Origin: Bemisia tabaci
Taxonomy: Eukaryota > Arthropoda > Insecta > Hemiptera > Aleyrodidae
Assembly: GCF_918797505.1 (NCBI RefSeq)
Contig: NC_092796.1
Coordinates: 58,124,851-58,188,850 of the forward strand
DNA length: 64,000 nt
Direction: 5' to 3'
This document shows, one piece after another, positions 12,404 to 23,251 of the stretch. Made by a program: the position numbers and the translations under genes. Position 1 is the stretch's first letter; every line of letters begins with the position of its first letter. The notes under the pieces were generated by a model. The model was not told the DNA's origin. It saw nothing but the letters and a program-made list of their open reading frames with translations, and searched no databases.

Positions 12404-12542
12404 AGGGCCGTTAGTAGTCGTTCCTGAAAAAAGTCCTTTCCTTGGGATCAAGGGGGGATCAAGAAAGGTTATTGGAGATCCTTTAAGAAGGACTCCTCAA
12501 GGAAAGGAGTCACTGAAGGAACGACCAATAAACACGGCCCTC
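12404..12542. mobile_element. Small hairpin element
   Basis: gagggccgttagtagtcgtt then cctgaaaaaagtcctttcc (12403-12442) is the imperfect inverse of ggaaaggagtcactgaagg then aacgaccaataaacacggccctc (12500-12542). Total length is about 140 bp. The mispaired 3' arm suggests an old insertion. Confidence 0.55.
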
Positions 12543-12559
12543 GAGGTGAATTCTTTCAG

Positions 12560-12735
12560 GGGGGCCTCGTAGGTTCCGCTGCAGGAGCGACTTGCATCTT
12601 TCGGTCGCGGCGTACAATGACGACCGACGCCGTCAGTTCCGGTAAAAGTGCCTCCACACGGTCCGTCCGACGCACAGTGCGGCATGCTTATGGACGATGT
12701 GGACAAAAATCGTTACAACGATGAAAAAAGGATTA
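12560..12735 (-). repeat. GCACAGTGCGGCA / GGACAAAAATCG repeat fragment
   Basis: The core gcacagtgcggca ... gtggacaaaaatcg recurs in inverse orientation at 16335-16385, so this is a fragment of the inverted-repeat element described at 16345-17720. Confidence 0.45.
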
Positions 12736-12739
12736 TTGG

Positions 12740-13480
12740 CCCAAGAAGATGCTGATTCTGAAGTAATTTTTGCCGTAGAATCCGATTCTGAAGCCAAAAA
12801 TTCTCTATGATTGGAATTTTGGCCTCAAAAACAAGATGGCTGCCGAAAAAACCTCAAAATGATCCTCTCAATAATGCAAAATTTGAATTGTACGGATGCA
12901 GGTCTTTGAGGTGTCAATCCATATGTAATTTTTCCCGTAGAATCCAATTCTACAACCTAAAATTCCCTAGAACTGAAATTTTGGCTTCAAAAACAAGATG
13001 GCTGCCAAAAAACCTCAAAATAATCCTCTCAATAATACAAAATTTGAATTGCTCGGATGTAGGTCTTTTAGGTATTAATTCTTATGTAAATTCTCCCGTA
13101 AAATCCGATTCTGAAGCCAAAAATTCTCTAAGACTGAAATTTTGGCTCCAAAGCAAGATGGCTGCCAAATAAGCTAAAAGTGATCCTCTTAATAATGCAA
13201 AATTTGATTTGTACGGATGCAGGTCTTTGAGGTATCAATTCTTATGTAATTTCTCACATAGAATCCAATTTTGCAACTTAAAATTCTCTAGGACTGAAAT
13301 TTTGGCTTCAAATACAAGATGGATGCCAAAAAACCTCAAAATGATCCTCTCAAAAATACAAAATTTGATTTGTATGGATGCAGGTCCTTGAAGTATCCAT
13401 TCTTATGTAATTTCTTCCGTAGAATCCAATTCTAGGTAGAACCTAAAATTCTCTAGGACTTAAGTTATGGCTTTAAAAGC
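12740..13480 (+). repeat. Satellite, ~158-bp unit, about 4.5 copies
   Basis: Each unit holds gaaattttggcttcaaaaac, aagatggctgcc, aacctcaaaatgatcctctc, aatttgaattgtacggatgc and aattcttatgtaatttc. The word aagatggctgcc occurs at about 12832, 12990 and 13157, and as aagatggatgcc near 13315. ORFs at 12807-13172 and 13209-13391 are products of the repeat. The last unit decays into an A run (13485-13526). Confidence 0.9.
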
Positions 13481-13484
13481 AGTA

Positions 13485-13528
13485 TGAAAAAAAAAAATGA
13501 AAAAAAAAAAAAAAAAAAAAAAAAAACC
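13485..13528 (+). repeat. Poly-A run
   Basis: About 40 nearly pure A. It gives the poly-F tail of a spurious minus-strand ORF. Confidence 0.9.
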
Positions 13529-13664
13529 TCCTCATTAACGGAAAATTTGAATAATACGGATGAGGTAAGTATTATGAGCCACAAGATTTCAGTTTGTCCA
13601 TTCTTCATGAAGAAACCTGAAGTTGGGTGAGAAATAACTAAATATTTCTTTTTTATTTTTGTAG

Positions 13665-13752
13665 GGATGATAATTCCATGCACCAAAGATACCTTCTTGA
13701 TCTTTACAATAGAATGAGCAAATGCACAGTTGGTTCCTCTACAGATTTCTAA
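13665..13752 (+). CDS. Candidate short exon, BMP/TGF-beta prodomain-like
   Basis: A strong acceptor (cttttttatttttgtag, ending 13664) precedes an open frame of 28 codons ending in TAA at 13750. The frame contains YLLDLYNRMSK (about residues 9-19), which resembles the 'LLDLYNRM' helix of BMP-type prodomains as I remember it. A GTAAGT donor lies upstream at 13566, but the sequence before it is satellite-derived and closes the frame, so no upstream exon is supported. A real ligand exon would continue for hundreds of codons and no convincing donor precedes the stop. It may be a processed fragment or chance. Confidence 0.2.
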
Positions 13753-13759
13753 ATACACA

Positions 13760-15410
13760 TACCTGCATGATTCATTAAAATGAATCAAAAGCACACTAAT
13801 TATCACTGACTTGTATGAAGAACACTGCAAACCAAGTGACGAGCACACATGCCGTCTCCCAAAACAGTTGTTTTTGGCCAAATGAATGCAGCCTATAATA
13901 ACAGCCTGAAATATATTTCCCTTAATTTGACGCCAAAGTATAGTCAGTGGCAGGAGTAGGTAATTAAATCCATTAATTAGTGATGTAGCATCAGGGAGGC
14001 ACTTTCTGAACCTCTGCGCATGCGCTTAAGCATTCTGCGCTTTGGGCAATGCTGATTCTACATGAGAAATTATGACATCATAGGATTTGTGCTGCAGCGC
14101 AAATGACTTTTAACATGATACAGGTCAAATCTTGGCATGACATATTAAAACAGAATCCTTCTCAAATCATCAAGGAGAATATATCCATGACTAGACTGAT
14201 AATGGTTGGCATCATGTTATGAAAATGCAGGAAATAATGGTAATTTTAAGAATGCAGAAATTGGGAGCTAAGCATTTTAACACCTAACTTCCTAATTAAG
14301 GGTCCTGAATGAAACGAAATGCAGGCCCTGATTTGCTCAAATATAAAGGAGGAAATAAATTTTCTATTGAGTAGAAAGAAAATGAAACTCACCACGCAAG
14401 TGTCCTAAGGACAAACCAGAAGGAAAAATACTCAAGAGTAAGTATTTAGTCACACACCACATTCAGGAGTATTTCACTCATTCTCATAATGATTGAAAAC
14501 ACCACTGATTCTCCCATTCAAAGAGCACAGCCTTTTATGAGCTTCAAAAACTAAGGAACGATTAAGAACTGTATAGGATGGTAAGCACCGAACATGACTT
14601 GATTAACGCGCACAGTATTCAATGTGACGATAAGTAGGTATAGATGAATTATCACTGCTAAATTTTTAAACAAAGCTGAAGCACAATATGTGATCATGCC
14701 ATTTGTTTAAATAATTATACAGCTACTATTGAATTGAGCAATGGATCTTGCTTTCATGAGAATTAGAGGTTATGCTGTTGACGTACCGCACTATCTGACC
14801 TCAGCGTAACAGTCAATACTCACTAATCAAGAAATTTCACTTGCTGAAGGGAGGTAAATTGTAAAGGCAGACTTTACCTGAACAATAGAGAAACCTTACT
14901 TCATTCAATTATGGGAAGAAAACGTTTGGGGCCTGAGATATCAGGTCATTCAATTCACTGAGAGTGAGAACATTGAAAATCATACATTCTGCCGGGTAAA
15001 GGTAGAAATCCGCACTTCGGCTGAAAGCTTAATACATTTGAAATAAGAAGGTGTAAATATTTGTTACCATGGTTAAGAATGGACAACGAAATCCACAAAT
15101 CTCCAAGTACTTATTAGCACCCAAGACTCACATTTCTAGTGATAGCTATTCTATGTTTCACCTCCGGTTAACTGAACGAAATAGATCACAATTTTCTCGC
15201 TAAATCTGAGAGAATTTACTTCGGCACATGCACATGATTTGAGCTAAATACGATTGTATCTAGTGATAAGCGAGACACAAGACACAAGATTTGTTTTGTT
15301 TTGTTTACCATGAACGCTGTTCAGCGGGATTTGGGAATTCCCGCATGGGAAAACCCATACTATGTTGCCGCCTTCAAAAATTGATGCATTTTAGGTTGAA
15401 AACATAACAC
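13760..15410. other. Repeat-poor stretch without a recognised gene
   Basis: About 1.65 kb of balanced, mostly unique-looking sequence. I found no ORF with a known motif, no tRNA-like fold and no repeat boundary. It could be intronic or intergenic. Confidence 0.4.
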
Positions 15411-15424
15411 TTAACTTCAAATAA

Positions 15425-16145
15425 CAAAGAAAGTAGCAGCAACATAGGAAAATCCTTTGGCACAGTCATTCTAGGACATATAAGGAATAAGAAAATGCTA
15501 ATATCTCAGGATATTTTGCGTATTTCTCGAGAAAAGTCCATTTGAAGTTGGCAACCTCGAATAAGCCCTATGCTACCCATGTAAAATCCACGTATGCACT
15601 TATTACTCAAATTTAAAGTTCTTATAAAAAAATTATTAGCAGCAACATAGGAAAATCCTTTGGCACGATCAAAGTATGATACCTAAGGAATAAGAAAATG
15701 TTAACGTCCAGGAGTATTTTGAGTATTTCTCGAGAAAAGTCCATTTGAAGTTGGCAACCTCGAACAAGCCCTATGCTACCCATGTAAAATCCCCGTATGC
15801 ACTTATTACTCAAATTTAAAGTTCTTATAAAAAAATTATAAGCAGCAACATAGGAAAATCCTTTGGCACAATCAAAGTATGATACCTAAGGAATAAGAAA
15901 ATGTTAACGTCCAGGAGTATTTTGAGTATTTCTCGAGAAAAGTCCATCTAAAGTTGGCAACCTCGAATCAGCCCTATGTTAGCAATGTAAAAACACCGTC
16001 AAATACCCAAACTTTAACTTCTTATAAAAAAATTATAAGCAGCAACATAGGAAAACCCTTTGGCACGATCAAAGTAGGATACATAAGGAATAAGAAAATG
16101 TTAACGTCCAGGAGTATTTTGAGTATTTCTCGAGAAAAGTCTTTT
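15425..16145 (+). repeat. Satellite, ~200-bp unit, four copies
   Basis: agcagcaacataggaaaatc begins at 15435, 15638, 15841 and 16038, giving periods of 203, 203 and 197. Each unit holds aaggaataagaaaatg, atttctcgagaaaagtcc, gttggcaacctcga and cttataaaaaaattat. Copy 3 has lost several bases near 15990. The ORFs over it come from the repeat. Confidence 0.92.
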
Positions 16146-16344
16146 TAAGTTTTTAGTCTTTTCCCCATATGTTTTCAATGGGGAAATTCATTCCCGAGAT
16201 TTTTCCTTCAACTTTACCGGCTTATCCATGGTGATCTACGAATGAAAATCACAAATAAACTATCATTCCTTGTCAGAAAAACGTTCCTCACCATGAATAT
16301 CAAGAAAAATTGTGCATTTTCAAAAAAAAAATTTTGACGACTTT

Positions 16345-17720
16345 TTCGATTTTTGTCCACGGAGTGCCGCACTGTGCGACGGTCGGGCGGACGGCCTGCC
16401 AGACGGTCCATCGGGCATTCCGTCATCAAAAGGCATTCCATCGATCTAACTTTACTTTCAGCCTGAGTTTTTCAACTACAGAGAGCCATCTGTGTCAAAA
16501 CATTTTGTCCTAGGGGCTTAACAAGGGTTACCATGAAATCTTTCGATATATCACAAGGCGGCGCTGCGTGAAAGATATCATCTACACAACGCCGCCGAAA
16601 AGGAATCCTGCGATGCATGATTTACCGCACGGGCGGACTGGCTAAATTTTTTTTTCTTTGGGGGGGGGGGGGCATCGAAAGAGAATTGGGGGCCTATCAT
16701 GTCAAAGAAGGAGGAAGAGCATGTTTAGCAGATTGCCTGGAGGGCCCTGCAAACAAATTATTTTTCCGCATCGCCAAAATCCCCCCCCCCCCGCTCCCCC
16801 TCGTAATTTTGCCAATTTCATCAGGGACGGACTGGCCAAACATTTTCAGAGACGGGCCCCGCCAAAAAAAAAAAAAAAAACATTTCGGGCCCGTAGAGCC
16901 TCTTCATTGAAGGGCCCCCAGGGGTGAGATTTTCTGTTGGGACCCCCAGATTTTGCCAGAAGGGGCCACTGTAAGGCACATGATGCCAAAGTTTACGAGA
17001 TGATCGACCCCTCAGCCCCCTAAGTGAGTCCGCTCCACCCACCCTCTTGATAAGAGAACCCTAAGGGTTAAAAGTGTTCAATGGGGCCCCCAAATTTTCC
17101 CGTAAGGGGGCCCCCTGTAAGGCACATTAGCGAACGAACTATGGGATATGATCGTCTCCCAGCCAGTCCGCCAAAAAAATTTCATTTCCGGGCCCGAAAA
17201 ACATTTCGGGCCCGTACAGCCTCTTCATTGAAGGGCCTTCAGGGGTGAGATTTTCTGTTGGGACCCCCAGATTTTGCCAGAAGGGACCACTGTAAGGTAC
17301 ATGAAACCAAAGTTTACGAGATGATCACCCCTCAGCCCCTAAGTCAGTCCGCTCCACCCACCCTCTTGATAAGAGAGCCCTAAGGGCTAAAAGTGTTCAA
17401 TGGGGCCCCCAAATTTTCCCATGAGGGGCCCCTCTGTAAGGCACATTGGCGAACGAACTATAGGAAGTGATCGTCTCACAGCCAGTCCGCCCCTAATTCT
17501 CACAGGGCCCATCTTCAAGCCCCTAGGAATATACGATTCTTGATGAAAAACCATTAACGGCTGTGACACGGATGGCGCTCCATAGTTGAAAATCCTACAA
17601 TAGGATGAAAGTGAAGTTGGGTTGGTAGAATGCCGTCCGACGGAATGTCTGAAGGACCGTGCGGCGAGCTGTCAGCTCGACTGTTGGACGTCGGACCGTT
17701 GGACGCACGAGTAGGAGCCA
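16345..17720. mobile_element. Inverted-repeat element with a nested insertion
   Basis: 16345-16520 (cattccgtc, ggcattccatcgatc..aacttt, ttttcaacta, gccatctgtgtca) is the imperfect inverse of 17540-17720 (reverse complement cattccgtcggacggcattc, caacttcacttt, ttttcaactatgg, gccatccgtgtca). The arms flank the GGGCGGACTGGC element, which I read as a later insertion. Confidence 0.55.
16629..17495 (+). mobile_element. GGGCGGACTGGC TIR element with 321-bp direct duplication
   Basis: The left end reads gggcggactggctaaat (16631) and the right end cagccagtccgcccct (17480-17495), which are inverse. Inside, catttcgggcccgta begins at 16881 and 17202. The two 321-bp units share agggccc/tt-caggggtgag, gacccccagattttgccaga and tgataagagaaccctaaggg. 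G and C homopolymer runs (16661-16672, 16782-16800) and an A run (16864-16880) lie between sub-blocks. Confidence 0.75.
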
Positions 17721-17891
17721 TCCGCAGACCAGACCCGACCACTGGCCGGACTTCCACCGGATGGTGGCCCCATCAACCCTTAGGCTGATTGCTGCTCCAT
17801 TATGGTTTTTATCTGAGCATGGTCACCAGCCACGGAAAAAAGAAGTTTGGGTGTGCGACATGAGAGGAACGGTGAAAAGGCGTTGCTTCAC

Positions 17892-17967
17892 CATTCCTGT
17901 GTCTCGTGACTGCTGATCAGGGCTGTTTCCGGCCCTGACATGGCAGTTACGAGACACAGGGAAGGTT
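17892..17967. repeat. Long hairpin (33-bp stem)
   Basis: cattcctgtgtctcgtgact then gctgatcagggctg is the near-complete inverse of cggccctgacatggcagtta then cgagacacagggaagg. The unpaired loop is only a few bases. Confidence 0.75.
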
Positions 17968-18083
17968 AAGAAACGTCGTTTTACCTACACCTTGTGTCTC
18001 AAACGCAAACGGCTTTTTTCCGCGGCAGTTAGGTGGGGTTCGTTTTTATTTATTTATTTTTTTTTATGTTTTTGTTTTTTGTT

Positions 18084-18198
18084 TTTTCAGGAAGGTAAGT
18101 ATTACAGGTAAGTATCTCAGGTAAGTATTTCAGTTAGTTATTTTTTCTTTTTTTCTATTTTCAGGTAAGTTTCAGGTAGGTAAGTATTTCAGGTAAAT
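18084..18198 (+). repeat. Array of CAG|GTAAGT splice-donor words
   Basis: GTAAGT occurs at 18095, 18108, 18121, 18165 and 18180, and GTAAAT at 18193. Four of the six directly follow CAG. The fourth is preceded by an uninterrupted pyrimidine-rich tract (18139-18161), giving the layout of a combined acceptor and donor. Unit spacing of 13 bp in the first three copies suggests a minisatellite origin. Confidence 0.8.
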
Positions 18199-18299
18199 AT
18201 GTTTTTTTTTTGTTCTTCCTAGTCTTGTGTAGTTAGTGTAGTTAGAGTAGTTGGTGTAGATATTGTTCTTAGTGTAGTCAGTGTAGTAGTAGCTTAACT

Positions 18300-18640
18300 T
18301 CATTCTTCTTCTTTTTCTTTTCTTCTTTTTTTCTTCTTTTCTTCTTTTTCTTTTTGTTTCTTCTTCTTTTCTCTTCTATTTCTTTTCTTTTCTTTTCTTT
18401 TTTCTTCTATTTCTTTACTTCTTCTCTTTCTTTTCTTTTTTCTTTCCTTTTCTTTTTCTTCCTTTTTCTTTTCTTTTTCTTCTTTTTTTCTTTTCTTTTT
18501 CTTCTCTTTTCTTTTTTTTCGTTTTTCTTTTCTTTTTCTTTTTTTCTTTCCTTTTCTCTTTTTTTTCTTTTCTCCTTTTTTTCTTTTTTATTTCCTTTTT
18601 ATTCTTTTTTTTATATCTTATCCCATTTTCTCCATCACTG
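18300..18640 (+). repeat. T/C polypyrimidine tract
   Basis: About 340 bp of almost pure T and C with TTCTTTTC-type words. It produces a 150-residue F/S/L ORF (18354-18806) that is not a gene. Confidence 0.95.
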
Positions 18641-18954
18641 TTTGGTCTCCTTCCCTCGTTTTTCTCCCTCGCAATTTTTCTCGTTTGAATTTAGCGGCAA
18701 GCAGTATATCTTGCCTCAGAATTTTCGAACGGAGTCAAGAATAAGACGAAACATCCTTCTATCGAGTTTTCGTTTCATTTCAAAGTTGTGTCGTTGTCAT
18801 CCATAATTGTTCGTAGTCCTTACTTTTTATTGAAGATAAAAGGTGTCTAATTTGTTTATCCTCATTTAAGTAGGTGAAATAAGCCACCAATTTGTAGAGT
18901 AACTTTTATTGTGACTGTAATTAAAACTGAAATGTGTCTGTTAGGCTGCAGGTT

Positions 18955-20430
18955 ATGAGTTGCGTTGAGTCCAAATTGATTTTTATATTTTACCAATGAC
19001 GATTTGGAGAGGAATCTAAATGTTTAAGATTAAAACTGTATACTGAAGTTAGGAGACCGACTTGGGCTTTTTTTTTCTCCATCCAAGCACGTGTTCATCA
19101 GTGTGCCAATATACCTATGAGTTTAAGTTGAAATAAATTCCGAACTATTTTTCTAATGAGAAAATGAGAGAAGAATGAAGATATCCGGGAGAAAAACTCA
19201 GCCGTCTTATCACGGGATCTCCCGTGACATTGAATTTTTACTACTACAAAATTGCTTTCACGCGCATTCGTTTGTATGTAGGTTTATGAGCAGAGATGAA
19301 AGTTCTTCGCAAATTTATGAGATGAGTGAAAAGTTCTTCGCAAATTTATGAGATGAGTGAAAAGTTCTTCGCCAATACTGAGATGAGTTGAATGTCTTTT
19401 TAAAAGCAGCTTTACTTGCCTATGATTGAAATACAAGGAGTATCCGCCGTCCTCAGCATGAATATGAACTACGATACACTCAGTAAATTATTATGAGCAT
19501 GCAAATGTATCGGTCGAGTTGAAAGTGATTTTTACGAAATTTTGTCTGTGTTATGAGAGAAATTTGAGAAACTGTATATTCAGGATAGAGTTTTACGCTT
19601 TTCTGAGATCACATTTATTTCAGCTTGCAGATTTTGAGCCATCGAGCCAAAAGCTCTATTCAAATTTATGAGTCGAATTGAAACCTCCTTGCACATCTAT
19701 GAGTCGAGTTGAAAGCTTTAGTTAACTTGTGCAGATTTATGAGTCGAGTTGAAAGCTTTAGTTAAGTTGTGCAGATTTATGAGTTGAGTTGAGGAAGCTA
19801 TAGTTAAGTTGTGCAGATTTATGAGTTGAGTCGAAAGCTTCAGTTAAGATATACTTCGTCATGAGAGAATTTTGAGAACAATGATGATCCCTTGGACAGA
19901 AAATGTTTCTTATATTGTGACATAATGGCCTGAAATTTTATTGTCCTTGCCGCATTCAGATCTGTGAGCTGAGACCGAATTAATTTTTACAATATTTTTT
20001 ACCCCTCTCGAGGAATCGGGGGGGGGGGGGGGTTCATAGATTCAAAGACCAAAACTGTAAATGTCAGTGACCGAATTGTTTGCAATATTCTCTATTAAAA
20101 CACATCCGCATTCAGATTTTTGAGCTGAGTTGAACGTAATGGTTTGGGTTTTTATGTTTATGTTAATTCAGGAAAATTGGAGAGGAATATAAGTCCATAT
20201 GGTAGAAATCTCCGATGTAAATATGTACTGAGTCATTATTTTATTTTACTAATTTAAAGTATTGATACATGGCATAGAAGTTGTATAATCTAATGTTGTA
20301 ATCGTGTACCATTTAGTGCAAAAACATTTGTCTACCAACATGTAGAGTATAATGAGCTGATTGTGAGACGGAACTTTTACAGCAGGTATACGAGGTGCAA
20401 GTTTATGAGTTGAGATAGAAGAGCTTTTAC
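18955..20430 (+). repeat. Dispersed word repeat TTTATGAGTTGAGTTGAAAG
   Basis: A word near tttatgagttgagttgaaag recurs more than ten times over 1.5 kb. It is tandem at 19298-19375 (about 31-bp period, atgagatgagtgaaaagttc) and at 19690-19850 (about 42-bp period, gtgcagatttatgagt...). Single diverged forms lie near 18955, 19670, 20110 and 20400. A G run sits at 20019-20031. Confidence 0.8.
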
Positions 20431-20499
20431 TTGTCTTTCCAATAAGAGAAATGTGAGTTTGAATTTCTATACGAAGGTTTACAAAATTTAGTGACAAAA

Positions 20500-21600
20500 T
20501 TTTGTGCTCTGCTATACACCATCTAAAATTTATTTACTGATAGAGATGCAAAATTTCTCGTAACTTCATAATATGAAGTCTTCATTCTCTTAACACTTCC
20601 TCAATGGACTCGGTATGCCACGAAACGCGTATAGAAGCAGTAAAATATTAATTTTGGAATAGAAAGAAAGAGAGAGAGAGGGGGGGGGGGGGGTAGAAGA
20701 AAAAAATAATCATTAGTTCAATTTCACGCAGCCCTCATGAAACAGTTTAAATTTAATAAAAGTGAAATTTCCTTTTGAATCTCTGTTCAATGACAACTAT
20801 TTTTACACTTTCAGTCCAAATTACTGTTCACCCCCCCTCCCTCTTTCAGTCACATATTGAGGAGAGGCATTGTCAGTTCCTTGACCAATTACCTACCCAC
20901 TTAACAATTGAAGTGTAAGAAATCTACTTAGGTTTAATTTAGCAACCGCAACCCCTTTCACAGCGATTTGGTTCTCCAACCAAAATTTAATCAAATGTTG
21001 ATGCTCTATAACCTCCTCCGCACGCTAAACGTCCAGGTTTAATAGAAATAATATTGTTCGGACAGCATAGCATGTGTGGTCAGACTATTGGACCTATGAC
21101 AAATATTTTCTCGAATTACAATCAGACTTTATGATAATGAACATGCTTAAGCTCTATTTTTGTTTGCTTTGAAATGAGCGCGGAACTAAAACTAACCACT
21201 GGGTTACCTTATTTATATTTCTGATTTGAATCCAGTCGACTCCTTAAAACTATCGATCATTATCTCTCACTCAACCATTTTTATTTTATTTTATTGTTAT
21301 TCATTATCGTGTACATTTTGAACACTATTTAACATGGGCAGAATTTAAATCAGCATAGACGAACGAATCTGTGTCTTCAACCAATATTTATTATTATTTT
21401 TAATATCTTTTTATGGCCAAGTTTTTCAGTCCAGTCTCAGTGATAGTGTTGTGAGTGCTTTCAGCGTGGCGTCGGGCAATTGGATAACCTACTGCTGGTA
21501 CGTATCTGAAAATTTTACTTTTTCCTTTTCTCCACTCTTAAATTTGACCTAATCTTAATCTGCTTCAGAATGAATTCATCGTCGCCGCTAAAACGAACTC
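20500..21600. other. Unassigned stretch
   Basis: AT-rich with G and C homopolymers near 20681 and 20831. No ORF, RNA gene or repeat boundary is supported. Confidence 0.35.
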
Positions 21601-21603
21601 TTT

Positions 21604-21740
21604 GTTGGACTGCATTTTGCAATAAAGAACTACAATTTCTGGACCATACCTAGAAGAACCTATCTTTAAAGGGGAAAATGACCCGTAAGTCGTTTTTAAG
21701 TAGGCAGAAATTGTAGTTCCTGGTCGCACAATGTAGTCCT
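21604..21740. mobile_element. TTGGACTGCATTTTGC MITE, copy 1
   Basis: gttggactgcattttgcaat then aaagaactacaatttctgg is inverse to the right end (cagaaattgtagttcctggt, cgcacaatgtagtcc). Other copies lie at 37213-37358, 53980-54242 and 55567-55711. Confidence 0.8.
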
Positions 21741-22039
21741 CTTATCGTTATAGCGTCAAGTGAGGTGTATATCAGTACAAGAACATGGAAGTGATGTCAT
21801 GGTTTGATTTATATCTGGTCAAAATGGCATCTCACTCGAATTCAAAATAAAATGTACTGATTCAAATCTTCGTCCTTTGAAAAACATAACTGGTGCGGCA
21901 ATTACTGCTCGCGCTGCGACGCAGCGGTGAGCGTTTTGCGCGTTTTTCAGGAGCCCTCATTCGTGCGAGATTCATCAAGAGATGCAAGAGTCTTGTATCT
22001 GTTATGGCAAGGCAAGGGTTTGGAAAAAAAGGTGTTTGC

Positions 22040-22212
22040 AAGGACTCTGGAGTAGGTATGTGATGTGGTATCACCCGGAAATGAAGGAAAATTATAGCTA
22101 TTCACCTGTCTCAAATAACCGGCTTTTATGAAGGTAGATACCGTGCTCGCACCACTAAATATCTGAAATCAAGCATGCAACAATTCGGAGTAAGTATGTG
22201 GTGTGGTATCAC
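22040..22212 (-). repeat. GTGATACCACATCACATAC satellite, left arm
   Basis: Two units on the minus strand: ggagtaggtatgtgatgtgg then tatcacc near 22050, and ggagtaagtatgtggtgtgg then tatcac near 22188. Both match, inverted, the plus-strand units at 24832-25165. Confidence 0.65.
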
Positions 22213-22754
22213 GCCAAAATGTAGGTTAATCACAGCTTCGAAAATGTTTTTATTCCCGTAAATTTCCATAGTCTCTTGAATATCCTCGGATAAACTAGTG
22301 AAAATTGCCAACTTCTTATTCTTGGCTAGGGAAAATGACATGGGATTTTTCGTCGTCTCCCTACCAGTTACATCGCCTCCATTATTTTTTGCCAGTTTCA
22401 ACTTTTTAAGAAGAAAAAAAAAATCCATTTGCTCGAAAATTTCGGACGACAAAAACTTAAAATTCACGTCGCTGATTCTCATCCGAGACAAGTTTTTAAA
22501 GAACTTTGATTTTTCGTCCATTTCCTATCGGTATCGTTGACTCCAAAATTAATCGGGTGACATTTTTAACTTTCTCTCTGTCCGATCATTTCCAAAATTT
22601 TTATATTCGGAAAAACATCCTTAGAAACAGACTATGAAATCCCGCGTATCGGATGGACTTCCGGCAAAATATATAGTTTTTTTCCCAACCAGTTGCATTG
22701 AATCTGAAAACCATGGCACCTTTTTTAACCTCCGCGGAGGAAAATTTTACATAC

Positions 22755-23186
22755 ATGGCACGGTGGGTCAGTTGCTGGTCATAGAATCGTCTTTTGATGC
22801 TTGATTCTTGTACATCAGCTAAAGATATTAAGACCTGTCCAAACAGCAATTTTCTACGTTCAATATTACCGAGATATCACCCTTTGAAAAGCCAGGGTTT
22901 TGACATCATCCACTGCGGTTCTGACACCCTTGATTTCTTTCATCTTGCTATCATCCGAGTTTCACATTGAGTAACCAAAGCAAATGTTTGTCTCACCCGA
23001 GTGATGAAAGGAAGGTAGAAAACAAGGGTGGATGACGTCTAAAACCCGATTTTTCAGAGGGCGATATCTCGGTTAATATTGAGCGTAGAAAGTTGCTGTA
23101 TGTACGAGCGGATCTAATTATCTTTAGCTGATCTACAAGAATCAAGAATCAAATCACGATTCTGTGCCCACCGCAACTGAGCCATA
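22755..23186. mobile_element. Palindromic element, ~165-bp arms
   Basis: The left arm (22755-22925) includes cagaatcgt-type sequence, ttgattcttgtacatcagct, aaagatatta, caattttctacgttcaatat and ccgagatatc. The right arm (23010-23186) is its inverse, through gatatctcggttaatattga, gcgtagaaagttgctg and agctgatctacaagaatcaa. It lies just upstream of the integrase remnant. Confidence 0.8.
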
Positions 23187-23251
23187 CCGCAGTTCAATAA
23201 ACTCCAAATTCCGCGGCTGAGACGGTCATTCTTGGAAAATGATAACGGGGT

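Noticed and set aside
12807..13391. ORFs of 121 and 60 residues with internal repeats
   Set aside because: They are satellite translations with the repeat period of the DNA.
13465..13881. 138-residue minus-strand ORF
   Set aside because: Its end is poly-F from an A run and it crosses an apparent plus-strand acceptor; no domain is recognisable.
18354..18806. 150-residue F/S/L-rich ORF
   Set aside because: It is the translation of a T/C simple-sequence tract and has no complexity expected of a protein.
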